Positions 32,489 to 44,640 of a stretch of 64,000 nucleotides of DNA are shown piece after piece; within the stretch, counting starts at the first letter, position 1; each line of letters opens with the position of its first letter. The notes below the pieces were generated by a model that did not search any database, was not told the DNA's origin, and saw only the letters and a program-made list of their open reading frames with translations. Position numbers and translations under genes: made by a program. The DNA is from Bryoerythrophyllum caledonicum. Lineage: Eukaryota; Streptophyta; Bryopsida; Pottiales; Pottiaceae. The stretch lies in contig OZ020514.1 of NCBI GenBank assembly GCA_963971425.1, positions 20,309,406-20,373,405 of the forward strand. The letters are read 5' to 3'.

Positions 32489-35400
32489 TGTGGGAAGCCG
32501 TTCCTCCTTACTTCCGGAACTTAATACCAAATCCGGAAAAAAATAAAGGAAAATTAAAAAAAATTAGCTAGGAGCATAAGTAGTTCATAGAACGGAATAA
32601 GATTTTAGTACTGCGCCGGAATCCCTAACGGAGGTAGTTACAGCACCCTTCCCGGAAGTTGCAAAACCGGAGGACGGTTATAGCCGGATCCGGAAATGCC
32701 ATCATGACGCATAACGGTTTTTCCGTACAAGGGTGCCAGATACAAAACGCAACCGGCAGCCCTGCGCGCCAATCTTTTAGGGTTTCCAGCAAGCTCCTTC
32801 TCTTTCCGCTCCTCGCATTCTCTTAGGGTTTCGAATCCGGCTCTGTGAAGGACGGTAGCGCAGAATTAGGTTAGCACGAGAGACTTGGTGAGGTCAGTGC
32901 GTGCAGGATTTCTAGATACCATTGCGAGGCGCAAGTTCACGGAGAGGTGGGCACGGATGGCGGGCAAGAAGGGCAAGTCTCCGGCTACCGAAACCCTCGT
33001 GCTGCCGAAGGTGACTCCGGAGATTCCGAAGCCGGTCAAGACCTGCCGGGTTTTAGAGAGCTTCCTCGAGATCATGGGTTGTGAAGGTCTTCTAGAAACA
33101 CCATGGGCCTTCCAGAGCGAAACGATGATGGCGGAGCTCCTGGGAGAGCCACCAAGCCAGTACGCACAGAAGGTCAGGGCGCATCCGGAGGTCTGGACCA
33201 CGGCACTTTGGAGAGACACCTACGAGTTCCGGGTAGGGACGATCAAGGTGGCGGAGCGTGACGATGCCATCGTAAAGGGCGAGTTCCGCGCAAAGGCTAC
33301 CCTAAAGACGATTATGTCCTCAGCGACCTCACCGATCCGAACGCCAGATTAGTAATGGCATTCTTCAACCCCATTTTTCCATCCCGAGAAGCCTAAACGG
33401 ATAGTGGCCAAGCTAGCTACACTGATCCTGGACTTGATGAGAGGAAAGTTGTCCGTCCATTGGGCGGCCATCATGGACGAGCAGATCGATAGGATGGTGA
33501 AGAACCTGCTGAAAGCCCGAAAAATACCATCCGCCCTTTCCACCTACCTGGCTCACATGTACGCAAAGCAGAAGATGTTGAGTACGGATGAGCAGGCCGA
33601 GTACGATAGCCTGCTCACCATCCAGTCATACGGAGGGATGGAAACAGATGAGGAGCCGGAAGAATCGACGGACTCTGACACGAAGAAGTCGTCATCCCCC
33701 CTCATACTTCGGAGACCGAACCGGAAGCGGAGTCGTTCGGTGCAGAGGACTCCGGAAAACCCCGGAGCATGCCGGCCTTTGTCAACAATTCCGGCTCCGA
33801 GCCCAACCGCAGCACCACGAACTGCACCGGAAACGGCGCCGGAAGACGACCGATTCACGACCGGATCCGAGCCAGGACCCACATTTGTTCCATCCATCAC
33901 TGGCGACATACCGATGGACATTCACGAGCTCTGCAGACATATTGTCTGGCAGACCAGAATTCAGGAAGGAGAAATCCGGGAGAGGCACGCCATGATCATG
34001 GCCGTCCTAGAAGCAGTAGGACTGGAGGACACCACTCACCTCATCGCCGAGCTCAGAGAAATGAAGGAGAAGCACGGTTCCGTCACGAGACTGGAGCAGG
34101 AGAATGCCACTATAACCAAGATCAACACCCGGCTCTGGGATCAGGTCCGGCAAGCGGAAGCTGCACAGGATGCGGCACAGCATGCCCGAGTGGTGGCAAA
34201 AACGAAGGCCCGGGCAGCTTCTCAGACACTGACTGATATCCGCACGGCGTTGGATTTCCCGGTGGATATGGTTAACCAGGCGTTGCTCTACACGGAGAGC
34301 TTCGAGAAGAATGAGAAGCTCAACAGGGAACAGATCATCCGGTTCTTGGTGGATCACAACCGGAAAATAGAGAGCACCTGGTCCAAGATGCAGGAGCTAG
34401 CGAGGGATCTCGTGGCGACAACCTCAACAGTACTTGAACCTCCACCTCGATTTCCGGCACTTCATGCTCCTGACGGGGCTGATCCATCCGGAACCACTGC
34501 AGGACCGTCCGGAACCGCTGCTGCTCAGTCCGGATCCCCATCCGGACCGGCAGTTGCTCCCCCGCCCCAACCACCGGCCGGCTCTTCACCCAGACCTGCA
34601 GTTGGAACGCCGAAGTCCCTCACCGGAGAGTTCAATGACCTCGTGGGAACGCCGGATTTCAACTCTCCTATGAGTTGGAATCGGGTGGCCTTCCCAAGCA
34701 CGGAAAGTATGCAGAAGTGGGAACAGGTGCCAGGGAGTCATACAGTACCCCCTTTGCCCTTTCGAATTCCCTCAGAGTCTCCATCTCCGGGGCCACCAGT
34801 GAGGGACCCTTTACCCGGAAGCTCGGCAGCGACACCCATTGTGGTCTGCCCCAGTGGTAGCTTTTGGGACCTTCCGGACGTCGAAGACTGAGCAGACGCA
34901 CCATCCGGCCGGACGGTGACAACAGAGGATCCGGATGCACCATCCGGACGAGGGATGCCGACACCGACCTCCTTACCGGAGCCACCAACATCCATTCCGG
35001 CGCAATCCGAGGGCGGCACCGCACCAGCAGAGGTTACCCCTTCACGCCGTAGCAGTAGGAGGCGGAACCATGTAACTCCGTAGTTTAGAATCTTTAGGGC
35101 TAAAGTATGATAGCGATTAATGATGGGGCTCAAGTTTGCACCCGGCTATCATGCGGTAGACTAAAGAAAACCCTGCTTTTAATTTTGAGTTAGATCCGTA
35201 AAAACCGGATCTCAGATCCAAAATTTTCGGATCTGAGTTTGAATTCCGGATTTTTAGGGATAAGATCCCTTCCACTTTTAGGATAGGATTTTCCGGATTT
35301 TTAGCTTTTTAGAGCAGTGGTAGCGGTTTCTTAATACCTGAGTCTTAGCCGGCCTAGGGTCTTTTTTCCTTCTTCCTCCCGAATGATATTTTCTGTTAGT

Positions 35401-36334
35401 ATATTTTCTCTTCTTGAAATTATGTTGATGGTGTATTGTTTTGTGAATGAAGGATAGGGCCCATTGTGGTTGATGATTAGTGGAATAGTTGTTGAAATTG
35501 AAGTGGTTCACGGATATGCATCTAGTCTAACCGGTTGGGACTTGCTGTGGGAGAGCGCCCGGAACAACTGAAGGAGAGGTTAGATAGAGTCTGACGATCC
35601 TTGGTGACCGGAAGGAGCCTGGAGGGGGAGGGAGGGTACTTTAGGTGGTGGGCCTGGTAGATCCTAGGGCACGGAGAATCCGTGTGAACCCGGATTCTGG
35701 TTGCGACCGGAATTTCTCCTTACGATAGATGGAAAAGCCTGTGGTGTATGTCTAGAAGGAAGTCCAAATGCAGATCTGCCCTTCATACCTCACCAAACCA
35801 CTGATCATCAACCGGAATGTCGTTGTAGTCCGAGTGAGCCTCTGAGTGACCGTATCCGGAAGGCCTTCCGGATAATGTGAGAGAGTGAATTTGGAAACAA
35901 CAAACCAACGACCATTTAGCAATATAGGGACAGTGGGTGTCCAGCCACTATAAGTTTCAGGGCAGTGGGTGTCTAGCCACTTAAAATTACGAGGCAGTGG
36001 GGAATCCGGCCACTTACACAAAATAGGATCAGTGGTACCTGGCGACTCGCTTAAATACTCCGGAAGAAAAACTCCATCTGACCTTCCGGAAGTTGGAAGG
36101 ATCCGGAGGTTAGTAGGAAACCACATCGGACATCCGGAAGGATCCGGATGAATAGATAAGGCGTAGAATAGGAATGCTAACTGGTGCGTGGTAGAAGGAT
36201 AGCAGTTAGTTTACTTATCATTCAAAGAAGAAACAATAGATCTCTGTGGGAACGAATTTAGAGCGACCATTCCGGACACATTTAGCTCCAATCAAGTGCT
36301 ATCCGGAGGAATACTTACTCTACAAACTGCAACA
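32489..36334 (+). mobile_element. F1-B, full-length copy
   Basis: The copy is 3846 bp in plus orientation. It begins TGTGGGAAGCC and ends ...CTGCAACA, and is collinear with F1-A over its whole length. The flanking pentamers CACCA and TGCCA match at three of five positions, as for an aged target duplication. TCCGGA occurs more than 20 times. The TCTCTGTGGGAACGA-type motif is near 36238-36254. The element lies inside the CACTA-type transposon. Confidence 0.75.
32957..35083 (+). pseudogene. F1 element protein, copy B, frameshifted
   Basis: The first ATG is at about 32957 (MAGKKGKSPATET). The protein matches copy A closely. Small indels near 33300 (deletion) and 33375 (extra T within a T run before CCATCCCGAG) break the frame between the GYVLSDL and PIFHPEKP motifs. 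After 33404 the frame is open to TGA at 34889-34891, then in frame to TAG at 35081-35083. Copy A has an Arg codon (CGT) at the TGA position. Domains are as in copy A: globular N-terminal half, coiled coil, Pro-rich tail and basic end SRRSSRRRN. The upstream leader has two AGGGTTT telo-box words (about 32789 and 32825), elements known from plant growth-related promoters. Confidence 0.65.
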
Positions 36335-36939
36335 TGCCAAATCACACATTAGGGTTTTGATCATTTTTAGAAACATGTTCAGAAAAACATCCAAAAGAAC
36401 ATGCTAGATGTTCAAGTGAACATGATCTCCAGCATGAAAAAGGTCCCTGACAACATATAGGGAGAACGTGCCAACGTCAAGATTGATGTCATGAACAACA
36501 CGAGCATGTCAAAACAAACGTCAAAACCTAACAGCCTTGTATGGACGAAAAATGCTCTAAAAGCATGACGTCAGCTGACGTGGGTTGTCCAGGCCATAAT
36601 TCTTCGGGTCCAAGTCAGCAATTTTTAAAATTCTACATCACTGCCCGCTCAAAATGGAGTTGGATGAAAAAATCCCGCGTGGCACTGCCCGAAGGAAAAC
36701 ATAGCTGATGTGGACATGGGCCCCCCTCCACATCGAGCCCTTTCCCACACATTTCAAGCAACGTTCAGTTGGATGTCAAGAGGTTGACAACCGTATTACG
36801 ACAAATTTTTTGATGTTTTTGGCTTGTTCATCTTGACGGATTTTAGGTGACATCAACATTGACGCAGCAGCATGTTACTTTTGACGTTTAGGCATGTTTT
36901 TCACCGTGTTACAAAAAACACAGGTTTCTTATAGTGTCC

Positions 36940-37070
36940 ACTCTCATCTCCATGCTTGATGTCGCACAACCACGCCACTCCATTCATCGCCTCGATATGA
37001 GCAGCAAGACGTACCACCACGTCTTCACCAGTTCATGCACTCACGTCCTTGATATTAGGCCATCGTCGAA
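36940..37070 (-). pseudogene. 5' piece of the minus-strand HAD gene, cut off by the CACTA-type element
   Basis: Reading the minus strand leftward gives ...AHIEAMNGVAWLCDIKHGDESG up to the TCC duplication. It resumes in the same coding context at 31289 as ADEGIEDNSVEALVEKL. The open frame on both sides supports exon disruption. A stop lies upstream near 37050, so the exon limit is uncertain. Confidence 0.4.
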
Positions 37071-37519
37071 CTTTCCCAATGGAGGGATCCCCCTTTGCAC
37101 ATAATCCCGACGGCATAGATTTAGGATAGAGAATTAGAATATCATAGAATTAGGGTGCTCATATCTATGTATAAAAAACGGGCAAAGCGTAAGACCAATG
37201 TGGTTCAAAAGATCCTCCTATCCTCGAGTTTTCACTAACAAATGAAGGATCCTTCAATCCACAAAGACTAACCGAGGAACTTCTAAAACAAAAAAAAAAT
37301 GATAAACAAAAAAATTATTCTATTAGATTTCTAAGCATCTAAAAAAATTATGTATACTATCAGACGATTAATTGTTTTGGTGATGGAGTTTGGAGTCAGC
37401 CACTGCATCATACTTGAAAATAGTGCGGAGAGGAGCCTTCTCGTGCAGGAGCCTGAGTTGGTAGAATCTCGTCAAGCCAATGGAGTAGCGACTCCTTCCA
37501 GGCTTTCTTCTTCGAGAGC
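37071..37519. other. Spacer between the minus-strand HAD and ParB-like genes
   Basis: No gene is seen. Two palindromes of the intronic type, about 37205-37222 (AAAGATCCTCCTATCC) and 37242-37258 (ATGAAGGATCCTTCAAT), are about 40 bp apart. A poly-A run is near 37290. Confidence 0.5.
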
Positions 37520-37908
37520 TTACTCTTTTGAGGCTGGCAAAACCTGGACCTCCTCCTCCTCCACATCCTCCGTCTCATCCTCCATCTCGGTGGAGTGTTT
37601 GCTATGATCGCTGTCCGGCTCCGTGCTCAATTCTTCATCAGGTGACTCCTGCAGTCGTTTCTTCCGCCTCTCCGCCCCGTCGTCCTCCTCCTCGTCCTCT
37701 TTCTCTGCCGCGTTGTCATTCTCCTCGTCTTCCTCCTCGTCTTCATTTGCCTCCTCTCTCTACGTTTGCCTGGACGCCTCAATCACCTCCTGCTCATTGG
37801 CATGGACCAAATTCGAACAATTGTGCCTTCTTGTCGGGTCCCACTCCTTCTTCCCGGGCTCTTTCTTCGTGGGCTCTATCATCTTGAGCTCCTTCATCCT
37901 GGACTGCT
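37520..37908 (-). pseudogene. 3' end of the minus-strand ParB-like gene
   Basis: This acidic tail (EDEEEDEENDNAAEKEDEEEDDGAE region) ends at TAA 37520-37522. It corresponds to the acidic tail of the plus copy (18060-18493). It is separated from the rest of the gene (46332 onward) by F1-C. One in-frame TAG follows EASRQT. The Lys/Glu-rich segment DKQSRMKELKMIEPTKKEP starts at the element junction. Confidence 0.55.
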
Positions 37909-39253
37909 TGTCGTAGTTTGTAAAGTCAGTATTCCTCCGAAATGCACTCAATCGTCACTAAGTACCCCCAAACTAAACCACTGCGGTTTCATTCCCACAG
38001 AGATCTTATTAATCCTTTCAGACTATCCAAAGTTAACTAAACTATCAATCACCTAGGTTAGCTATTCTATTCCGTCACGTATCCGGATCCTTCCGGGCTC
38101 CGAAACTCATACAAAGTTTGCCGGAACTAGTCTCCGGAATATATATATAGAGGTTTTTGGAAAGGATTTCCGGACAACCGGAGGGTAGTTTGATTTACCT
38201 CTGTTCCTCCGCAGAGATACTTCCGGAAGGTTTGAACGAGTAACCGGAAAGCCACAAACCCTATTTTGTGTAAGTGGCCGGATTCCCCACTGCCTTGTGA
38301 CTTTAAGTGGCTAGACACCCACCGCTCGGAACTTATAGTGACCGGACACTACTCTTCCTACTCCACTAACTAGTGATTGATTGTTGTTACTAGACCTAGA
38401 CTCTCACAACACCCGGATGGCCTTCCGGATGGGGTCACGTAGAGACAGGTCCAGACTACAACGACATTCCGGTAGCACTATTGTAATTCTCCGGAAGTTA
38501 TTAGCACAACTTATTTAGAGAGGACTCCTTCTAGACTCACATAGCAGGCTTTTGTCCTGTCGTGGGGATAAATTCTGGCCTTGACCGGAATCCGGGTTCA
38601 CACGAAAGATTCCGCGCCCTAGAGATTTATTAGGAACACCTCTGTAATAACTCTCTTCCCCTCCTGGCTTCTTCCGAACCCTGGAGGTTACCAGGAACAC
38701 CTCTGCAATATCCTCCAACTCTTCCGGGCGTTCTCCTGCCGTAGATCCCAACCGGTTCACTATCTAATAAATCAAGTACCAACTATCTCCAAAGAAATTC
38801 TCTACAACAATGACTACCACAACGGATCATGTTCCACACAAAGATAACACTTCTAGTCATAAGAGCTAGGGAGCAATTTCTAGTAATCGATCTGAAAGTA
38901 TATTCAAAGCAAGGAAAAACAAGATGATGAGTTTGCTAAAACTCATCTACTAAGTACTAGCTAAGATTCATAATCTTAGTTTAACTTTATCCGCAAGAAA
39001 TCTAGAGGATCTCATCCCTAAAATTAAGGATCTTATCCTATAAAATTCGGAAAAGTGAATCATAGATCCAAAATTCCCGGGTCCGTTTCCGGACCTCCGG
39101 AAAGACTGCTAAAGTCCAGATGTTACAAAATGACATAATGGCCGGATTAAGTAGCCGGGTGCAACTCTAAGCCCTATTGTTAGTCGCTACCTCACCTAGT
39201 TCACTAAGTTATTCCTAATTCTAATCCTAGACTTACCTAAGGGGGTGATCTAA

Positions 39254-40556
39254 TGTTCTTGAATCTTTGGCTATTGCGCCTTGTGGAAGCCTCTGCTCTG
39301 GATCTGCTGGCCTTCTTCCGCTGGGGTGTTGAAGCTGCCGTATGCCTCAGCGATCCGGATCCGGAAGGTGGAGCCGGTGGTCCTGCCGGAGAAAATTGGC
39401 TCGATGGAAGTATCACCCGCCGTAGCTACTGTGCTTCGGAGAAACCTTGAAACTTCGCACTTGGACAAGGAGGGTCCGTAGCCAAGCGCCGAGCCAGTGG
39501 AGGAGTTGACTTCCTCCAGCTTGATGAAAGAGTGGGATTAGGTTGGACGGGAGGAGGTGTCTCTATCTCTTCCGGACCTACCTCTCGTAGTAACTCGGTC
39601 CAGTGTTTGTTTGTCACAATATTTGGATCATCGAGAGGGCTCCAGCTCATCGGTACTACAATCTCCGGTTGGGAAATGGGAGCCTTCTACTTCCCGGAGG
39701 GTTCCGGATGTACCCCCAATGGTCCGGCTTCATCCAGGGCGGTCCAGACTCGGACCGGAAGTGACCTGTACTCCGGTGCTTGGGTACTCCGGGTCTCTGG
39801 TCCCTCCGGAGTCATGTTGGCCACCTGATCTTGCATTCGGCTCTAGGTCTTCTCCATCTTCCTTCCGTGATCGTGGAGGAATCTGATGATCTGGACCCTG
39901 TTCATCTTCTCTTCTTTTTCCAGCTCATCTATGAAGAGAAGGCTCCAGTTGACAGTGCTTTCTTTGTCAAATGCTTGCTCCGGGCCGCCGTAGGTCTGAA
40001 TGCTTAGCAGCTCCTCGTACTCGTCTTGTTTGTCCGGTGTGAAGATGTCTTGCCGAACATATAGGTGGGTGAGGTACGACGGAAGGGGGGTTCCGGTCTT
40101 CTTACCTTTCTTGAATCCTTTCACCATCCGGGTGATCATCTCACTCATAAGTGAGGCCCAATCTACGCTAAACTTTTCCCTCATCCACCCTAGAATGGCA
40201 GTGGCCCATTTAGACACCACCCGTTTTGGCTTTTCCGGGTAGAAGATAGGGTTCAACAACCTTACAACAATCTGCGCGTCCTGATGTCGCAAGTCGTCGG
40301 TGTAGAAACCTTCATTCACGTCGGTGGGTCTCGTGAACTCGTCCCCTAATACCTCGTCATTCCGTTCCGCTGTCTTCACGACTCCACTGCTCAAGGCGTA
40401 AGTATGTTGCCATTCCGGCACACCCCAAGTTTCGGGATGTGCGCGGATCGTGCCGTCGTACTGATTGTCTGGGGTTCCAAGAAGCTCCGTCACCAACTTC
40501 ACGTTCTTCGCACCCCACGCTACGTTGAGTAGTCCACAGCATTCCATGTTGTTGAG
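39254..40556 (-). pseudogene. F1 element protein, copy C, main part
   Basis: The frame begins at the F2-minus junction (40556, LNNMECCGLLNVAWG) and continues one frame to about 39254. The conserved blocks RAHPETWG, NEGFYTDDLRHQDAQIVVRL and PIFYPEKPKRV are present. In-frame TAG codons fall at 39843 (Trp in copies A and B), near 39695 and near 39432. The coiled coil is strongly shortened relative to A and B: EYEELLSIQTYGGPEQ joins directly to the AFDKESTVNWSLLF region. The N-terminal piece is at 45681-45860. Confidence 0.6.
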
Positions 40557-40805
40557 TGTCGTAGCACGTGTTGGCAAGTATTCACATCTTAACACAAAGA
40601 TACCCTAAGGTATTCGTTCCCACAGAGAATCACCGAGAACTACAAGGACTAACAAGAGTCCTAAAACTATTCAATGCTAAACATACCACAATAGATACAT
40701 AATAAGAAAGAAAAGAATGGTTAGACCATACGGTTTAGTCTTATCTACAACCACCCTTCCCCTTTACCGTAAGGGAAAGGCTTTCCTCCTTGGGCGGAAA
40801 TCCAT

Positions 40806-41015
40806 GTCGGATACCCACGGCGGATACCCACGGCGGAAACCCACGGCGGAAACCCACGGCAGATACCCACGGCAGAAACCCACGGCAGATACCCACGACT
40901 GAAACCCACGGCGGATACCCACGGCGGAAACCCAGGGCAAAAACCCACGGCGGACACCCACGGCGGATACCCAGGGCAAAAACCCACGGCGGACACCCAC
41001 GGCGGATACCCACTT
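40806..41015. repeat. 13-bp minisatellite in F2-minus 3' region
   Basis: About 16 units of ATACCCACGGCGG (variants AAACCCACGGCGG and AAACCCAGGGCAA). Because 13 is not a multiple of three and the unit lacks stops, all frames stay open. The resulting open frames are not genes. The equivalent position in F2-plus has the 37-bp repeat at 15974. Confidence 0.95.
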
Positions 41016-42387
41016 AGTCCTTGTGGAGGAACGACTATACACCCATGTACACTATGGACATCCGGAGATCATAAGCATCCGGAGGGGGTATATCACCACG
41101 GGCGATTGCTCTGTGGACTCGTAGAGATTTTGGGGTTTGACACAAGTAATGACTATCCTTCCTTCCTCCTCTATCGACTCCTACTTCTAACTTGGGATGG
41201 TTGTGGTTTCAGTGTATTTCTCCCGTAAGGGGGGTAAGGCCCTTGGCCTCTAGGACTTGTGTAATTCTCGGGGCGGCCACGTAGTTTTACCTACCTACCA
41301 TCTGAATTAGTAGTCCTTCCTTTACTTCAAAATGGCTAAAAGAGCTTTATCTAGGGGGTCCGCATAGACATCCGCACAAGGGACCAGTGACTCTACTCCT
41401 TTCCTTCAGAGAACAACATCCTTCCTTCCTCACCTCCAATAGACATCCGCACAAAGGAGGTTAGTTAGCTTTCCTTCCTTCTCTCAAGGTAACCCTAGCT
41501 GTTAGAGTAAGTCCTAGTTATATCCGCATAGACATCCGCACAAGGGATCTAATCAAGTCCTATTCAGTCCTTAACACATGGTTTTTGGTTCAGTCTTCAC
41601 CAATAGACATCCGCACAAAGGAAAAGACTGAGACTAGACTTAATGTTTTTAAAGTAAGGTAATGCTCCTTATGACTCAACCATCCAACCAAAGGTTAGTG
41701 TAGCAGGAATCTAACTACGCCCTCACAACCGGCTACATCCGCCACGGATAGGTCACACAAGGCGCACCGAGACTCCTCCCTCACTAGTCACTCCCTCCTT
41801 GTCCTTCCCTGAACACTCACAATCTCACTTGTTATTTCCATCCACCCGGACTAACTCTACTTGATGGAACAAGGAAACAATTGTATGTGTCAGAGTTAGA
41901 GTCACGTCCAACTAACCCCCTAACCATTTCACCTGTTATTCCCATCCACACAACTAACTCTACTTCATGGAACAAGGAAACGATGACTTCGAAGGTTAGT
42001 TCAGACTTTGAGGAATGGACTACTTGAAATGGCACTCACAATCATGTATGCAATCCGAGCTCTCCAACCGTGGAAGGTTTTCTGAGAGCGTAGGTTTAGA
42101 ATTAAAACTGAAAGCAAATACACACAACAAGCAGTGAAGAGAGGTGTCAAGAGGCTCTCCACTTATACTGCAGCAAGCACATACTAACGTCCAAAGCAAG
42201 AGATGCCATCTAACTAAACTTGGTGGCATTAACTACCCTTGACGGCACAACCCTCATCCCACCAACTCAACACCCCAAGTCAAAAGGCATCTAAACACAA
42301 CTCCCAAGGCAAACCAAGTCAAAATCCAAAGTCAAACCCGGGCCTAGTCCGCGAATGAACAGTGACCTACCAACTAAGATATTGACC
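41016..42387. other. F2-minus 3' region
   Basis: Non-coding and collinear in parts with 14943-15970 of F2-plus. It contains the conserved duplication of GTTCCATCAAGTAG-type sequence at about 41840-41985 (complement) and several CATAGACATCCGCACAA(A)GG repeats at about 41370, 41445, 41530 and 41605, spaced 75-85 bp. Confidence 0.6.
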
Positions 42388-44391
42388 CTATTGCCGGGTC
42401 GACTCCTCAAGTCTTCTCTTCTCTTCCTTCTTCTTCCGCTTCTTGGCACTCCGGCTCGAGGTCGACTTGGACGCAGCCTTCGCAAGAGTCGCCAAGGGAA
42501 ATAGCAAATCTGCGGACAACAAGGAAGCCGGTCCGGACACGGACGCACGAGGGAGGGTCTCCCTCGAAGTCAAAGAGGCTTCCGGGCCACCCGGAGTGAG
42601 TAACACAGAAGTAGTGCTTGGGTGAAGCTCGGGTCGAGTCGAGAAGGCGGGTACCGGGCTTGGAGTCGCGGTGAAGACCTTCTCCGCAGCGATGGGTCCG
42701 GACTTGTCCTTCGTGGATACCGGAAGGTGCAAGTAAGCAGAGCTCTCACTCGTGGACCTCCCCGGGTGAGATACACCCTGCAAAGGCGCCACGATTGGCG
42801 TGTCGCAAACGGAGTCTCCAAGAGGGAGAGTTTGGGGACCAACCCCGGATGAAGGCTCCCCCGTGACACCCGTGTCTTCCTTCCAACCGCTCTCTGCCTG
42901 AGTGGTGATCTCCGAAGGGGAAGGGCATGCAGCAACTCCCATCATTGGAGCTCGTGGTGGAAGGTTTGGGCTATCAAGATCAACCACCTCCTTCGACCTG
43001 TCTTGGCCACCCAAACCTTGGCCACCCAAGTCCGTATCTGACCCCGATTCTGCATCCTTGTCCAAACTGTCAAGATCCTCCCCAACCTTGGGGAGGATGT
43101 GGGTGAGGTTGCCCACCAACACCCTCATGTTAGCATAAGCCTCCTCCAACTTAACGGTCTGCTCCACCATGAAAGCAATCACCCGTTTGCTGGAGATGTG
43201 GCCATCTCTCTCCAGCTTGGCATCGAACATCTTGGCCTTTGCAACCGCATCCGCTGGGAAGTGCAACGCGTCCTCCACCTATTGTAAAGCTGCCGCCGAG
43301 ACATTGGCTTGCAAGGGAGCCTCCTTGCAAGTCCCTTCTGCCTCCAATGCTCGACTCTTCATCTTTGTCACGCCCAAGGTGAGCCGGTGGACCCTCTGCT
43401 CCATGATGCGGAGGTCATCCGCCCCTCCAACTCTCTCCTTGACCGCAACGATCAATCCCTCACATGGAGGGTTGTCCACCAAATCGTTAACGTCTCCCAA
43501 AGTCCTATCCACGTCATCCACATACACTCGAAGGGCCTCTATCAATTCAGAGGCTGGATAAGTCTTACCTCTGAGTTGTACTGGTCCAGTGGCTGCAGCA
43601 CGGATGGCTGCACGAGTCTTGGTGGCAGGAGCTCCTCCCTGCCTCTGCCTCTGGCGCTTGGGCGGTGGTTGCGCCTCCTCCTCCGATTGCGATGCACTGC
43701 TCCCTCCTTCAGATCCTGGCTCAGGCTCCGACTCGGTCCGCTCGAACTTCTTCAACATGAGCTGGGTCCCATACGCAATGTCCTCCTCAGGAGTGGTCTA
43801 CTTGAAGTGGTGGTAGAGATGGATCAAGAAGGGACAGAGGGGAGATCGCTTGGCGTTGTTGATGCCCTTCACCAACCTGAGCACTACCTCTCTGACGATG
43901 ATGGCCCAATTCACTATCCTCTCTCCCAAAAAAGAACCATACACGGTGTTGGCAAGGGTGACCGTGATTTGGGAGGCCTTCTTGGGGTGCAGGATGGGCA
44001 CGAGGAAGGGAAAGACCCGTTTAGCCCGCGGGTCAGAGCAATTCTGCAATGAGTAGCCATTCTTGGCATCCTTGGTGCTGAAACATCCCTTGGCGTACTC
44101 CTCCTTCCTCAAACTGGTCCATCCTCCTCCTTGTCGTGGGAACTCATATACCTCTTGCCACCTACCCATGGTCCACCTATCCGGACAAGCACGGATGTTG
44201 TCCTCCTCCGGTTGAGGTAGTGGGTTCCTCCGCATCTCCTCTATGGTAGAATCAACACAAAAAATCCAACAAAACTCAAGGAGGGAGAGGCAACCCATGC
44301 ATAGGAGGTCCTCCTTGAGCTCCGTGAGCTCAAGGGGATCCTTGGGGATGGCCGGGCAAATGGCCATGTGTGAGGAGGGTCCGGTCGCCAT
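42388..44391 (-). pseudogene. F2 element protein, copy minus, two amber stops
   Basis: From ATG 44391 (MATGPSSHMAICPAIP) one frame runs through 667 codons to the stop at 42388. It is broken only by TAG at 43798-43800 and TAG at 43279-43281. F2-plus has GAA at the first place and Gln (CAA) at the second. The N-terminal half has RACPDRWTMGRWQEVY, KNGYSLQNCSDPRAKRV and PILHPKK. The linker is acidic, followed by a coiled coil (about 43500-43080), a Ser/Pro-rich region and a basic terminus (SAKKRKKKEEKRR). No frameshift is needed, so this is the better preserved F2 copy. Function is unknown. Confidence 0.7.
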
Positions 44392-44518
44392 CTTTTGCGA
44401 TGAGGTGGGGTGTACCTAGCTCCACCTCGCTCGGGTTTTCCTCTTGCACGAGAGGTCAGTCTCGCGGTTCCGCCGCCCCTCCTCTACGCATTGCTCTCGG
44501 GCGCCTAGCCTACTGCCT

Positions 44519-44640
44519 TGCTCTCCGAGAGGTCCGCCTTGTCCTTCCGCTTCCTTGCTGCAGTCTTGCTCTTCGGGAGGTCCGCCTCGTCCTTTCGCCT
44601 CCTTGCTGCAGTCTTGCTCCTCGGGAGGTCCGCCTCCTTA
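44519..44640. repeat. 48-bp tandem repeat in F2-minus leader
   Basis: GGTCCGCC recurs at 44531, 44579 and 44627 within a unit containing CCTTGCTGCAGTCTTGCTC and TCGGGAGGTCCGCC. About 2.5 copies lie just upstream of the F2 ORF. Confidence 0.8.

Larger units (their letters stand above)
31293..36936. mobile_element. CACTA-type DNA transposon, non-autonomous, carrying F1-B
   Basis: The left end is CACTATAAGAAAACC (from 31293) and the right end is the complement of CACTATAAGAAACC (to 36936). Flanking 3-bp duplications are TCC (31290-31292 and 36937-36939). CACTA ends with a 3-bp duplication are diagnostic of the En/Spm superfamily. Subterminal regions are rich in ACGTC/GACGT words on both sides, as expected for binding of a TNPA-type protein. 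No transposase gene is present. Without the F1-B insertion (32489-36334) the element would be about 1.8 kb. It sits in an exon of the minus-strand HAD gene. Confidence 0.8.

Noticed and set aside
40741..41042. Long open frames in several frames over the 13-bp repeat
   Set aside because: They arise because the repeat unit lacks stops and is not a multiple of three.
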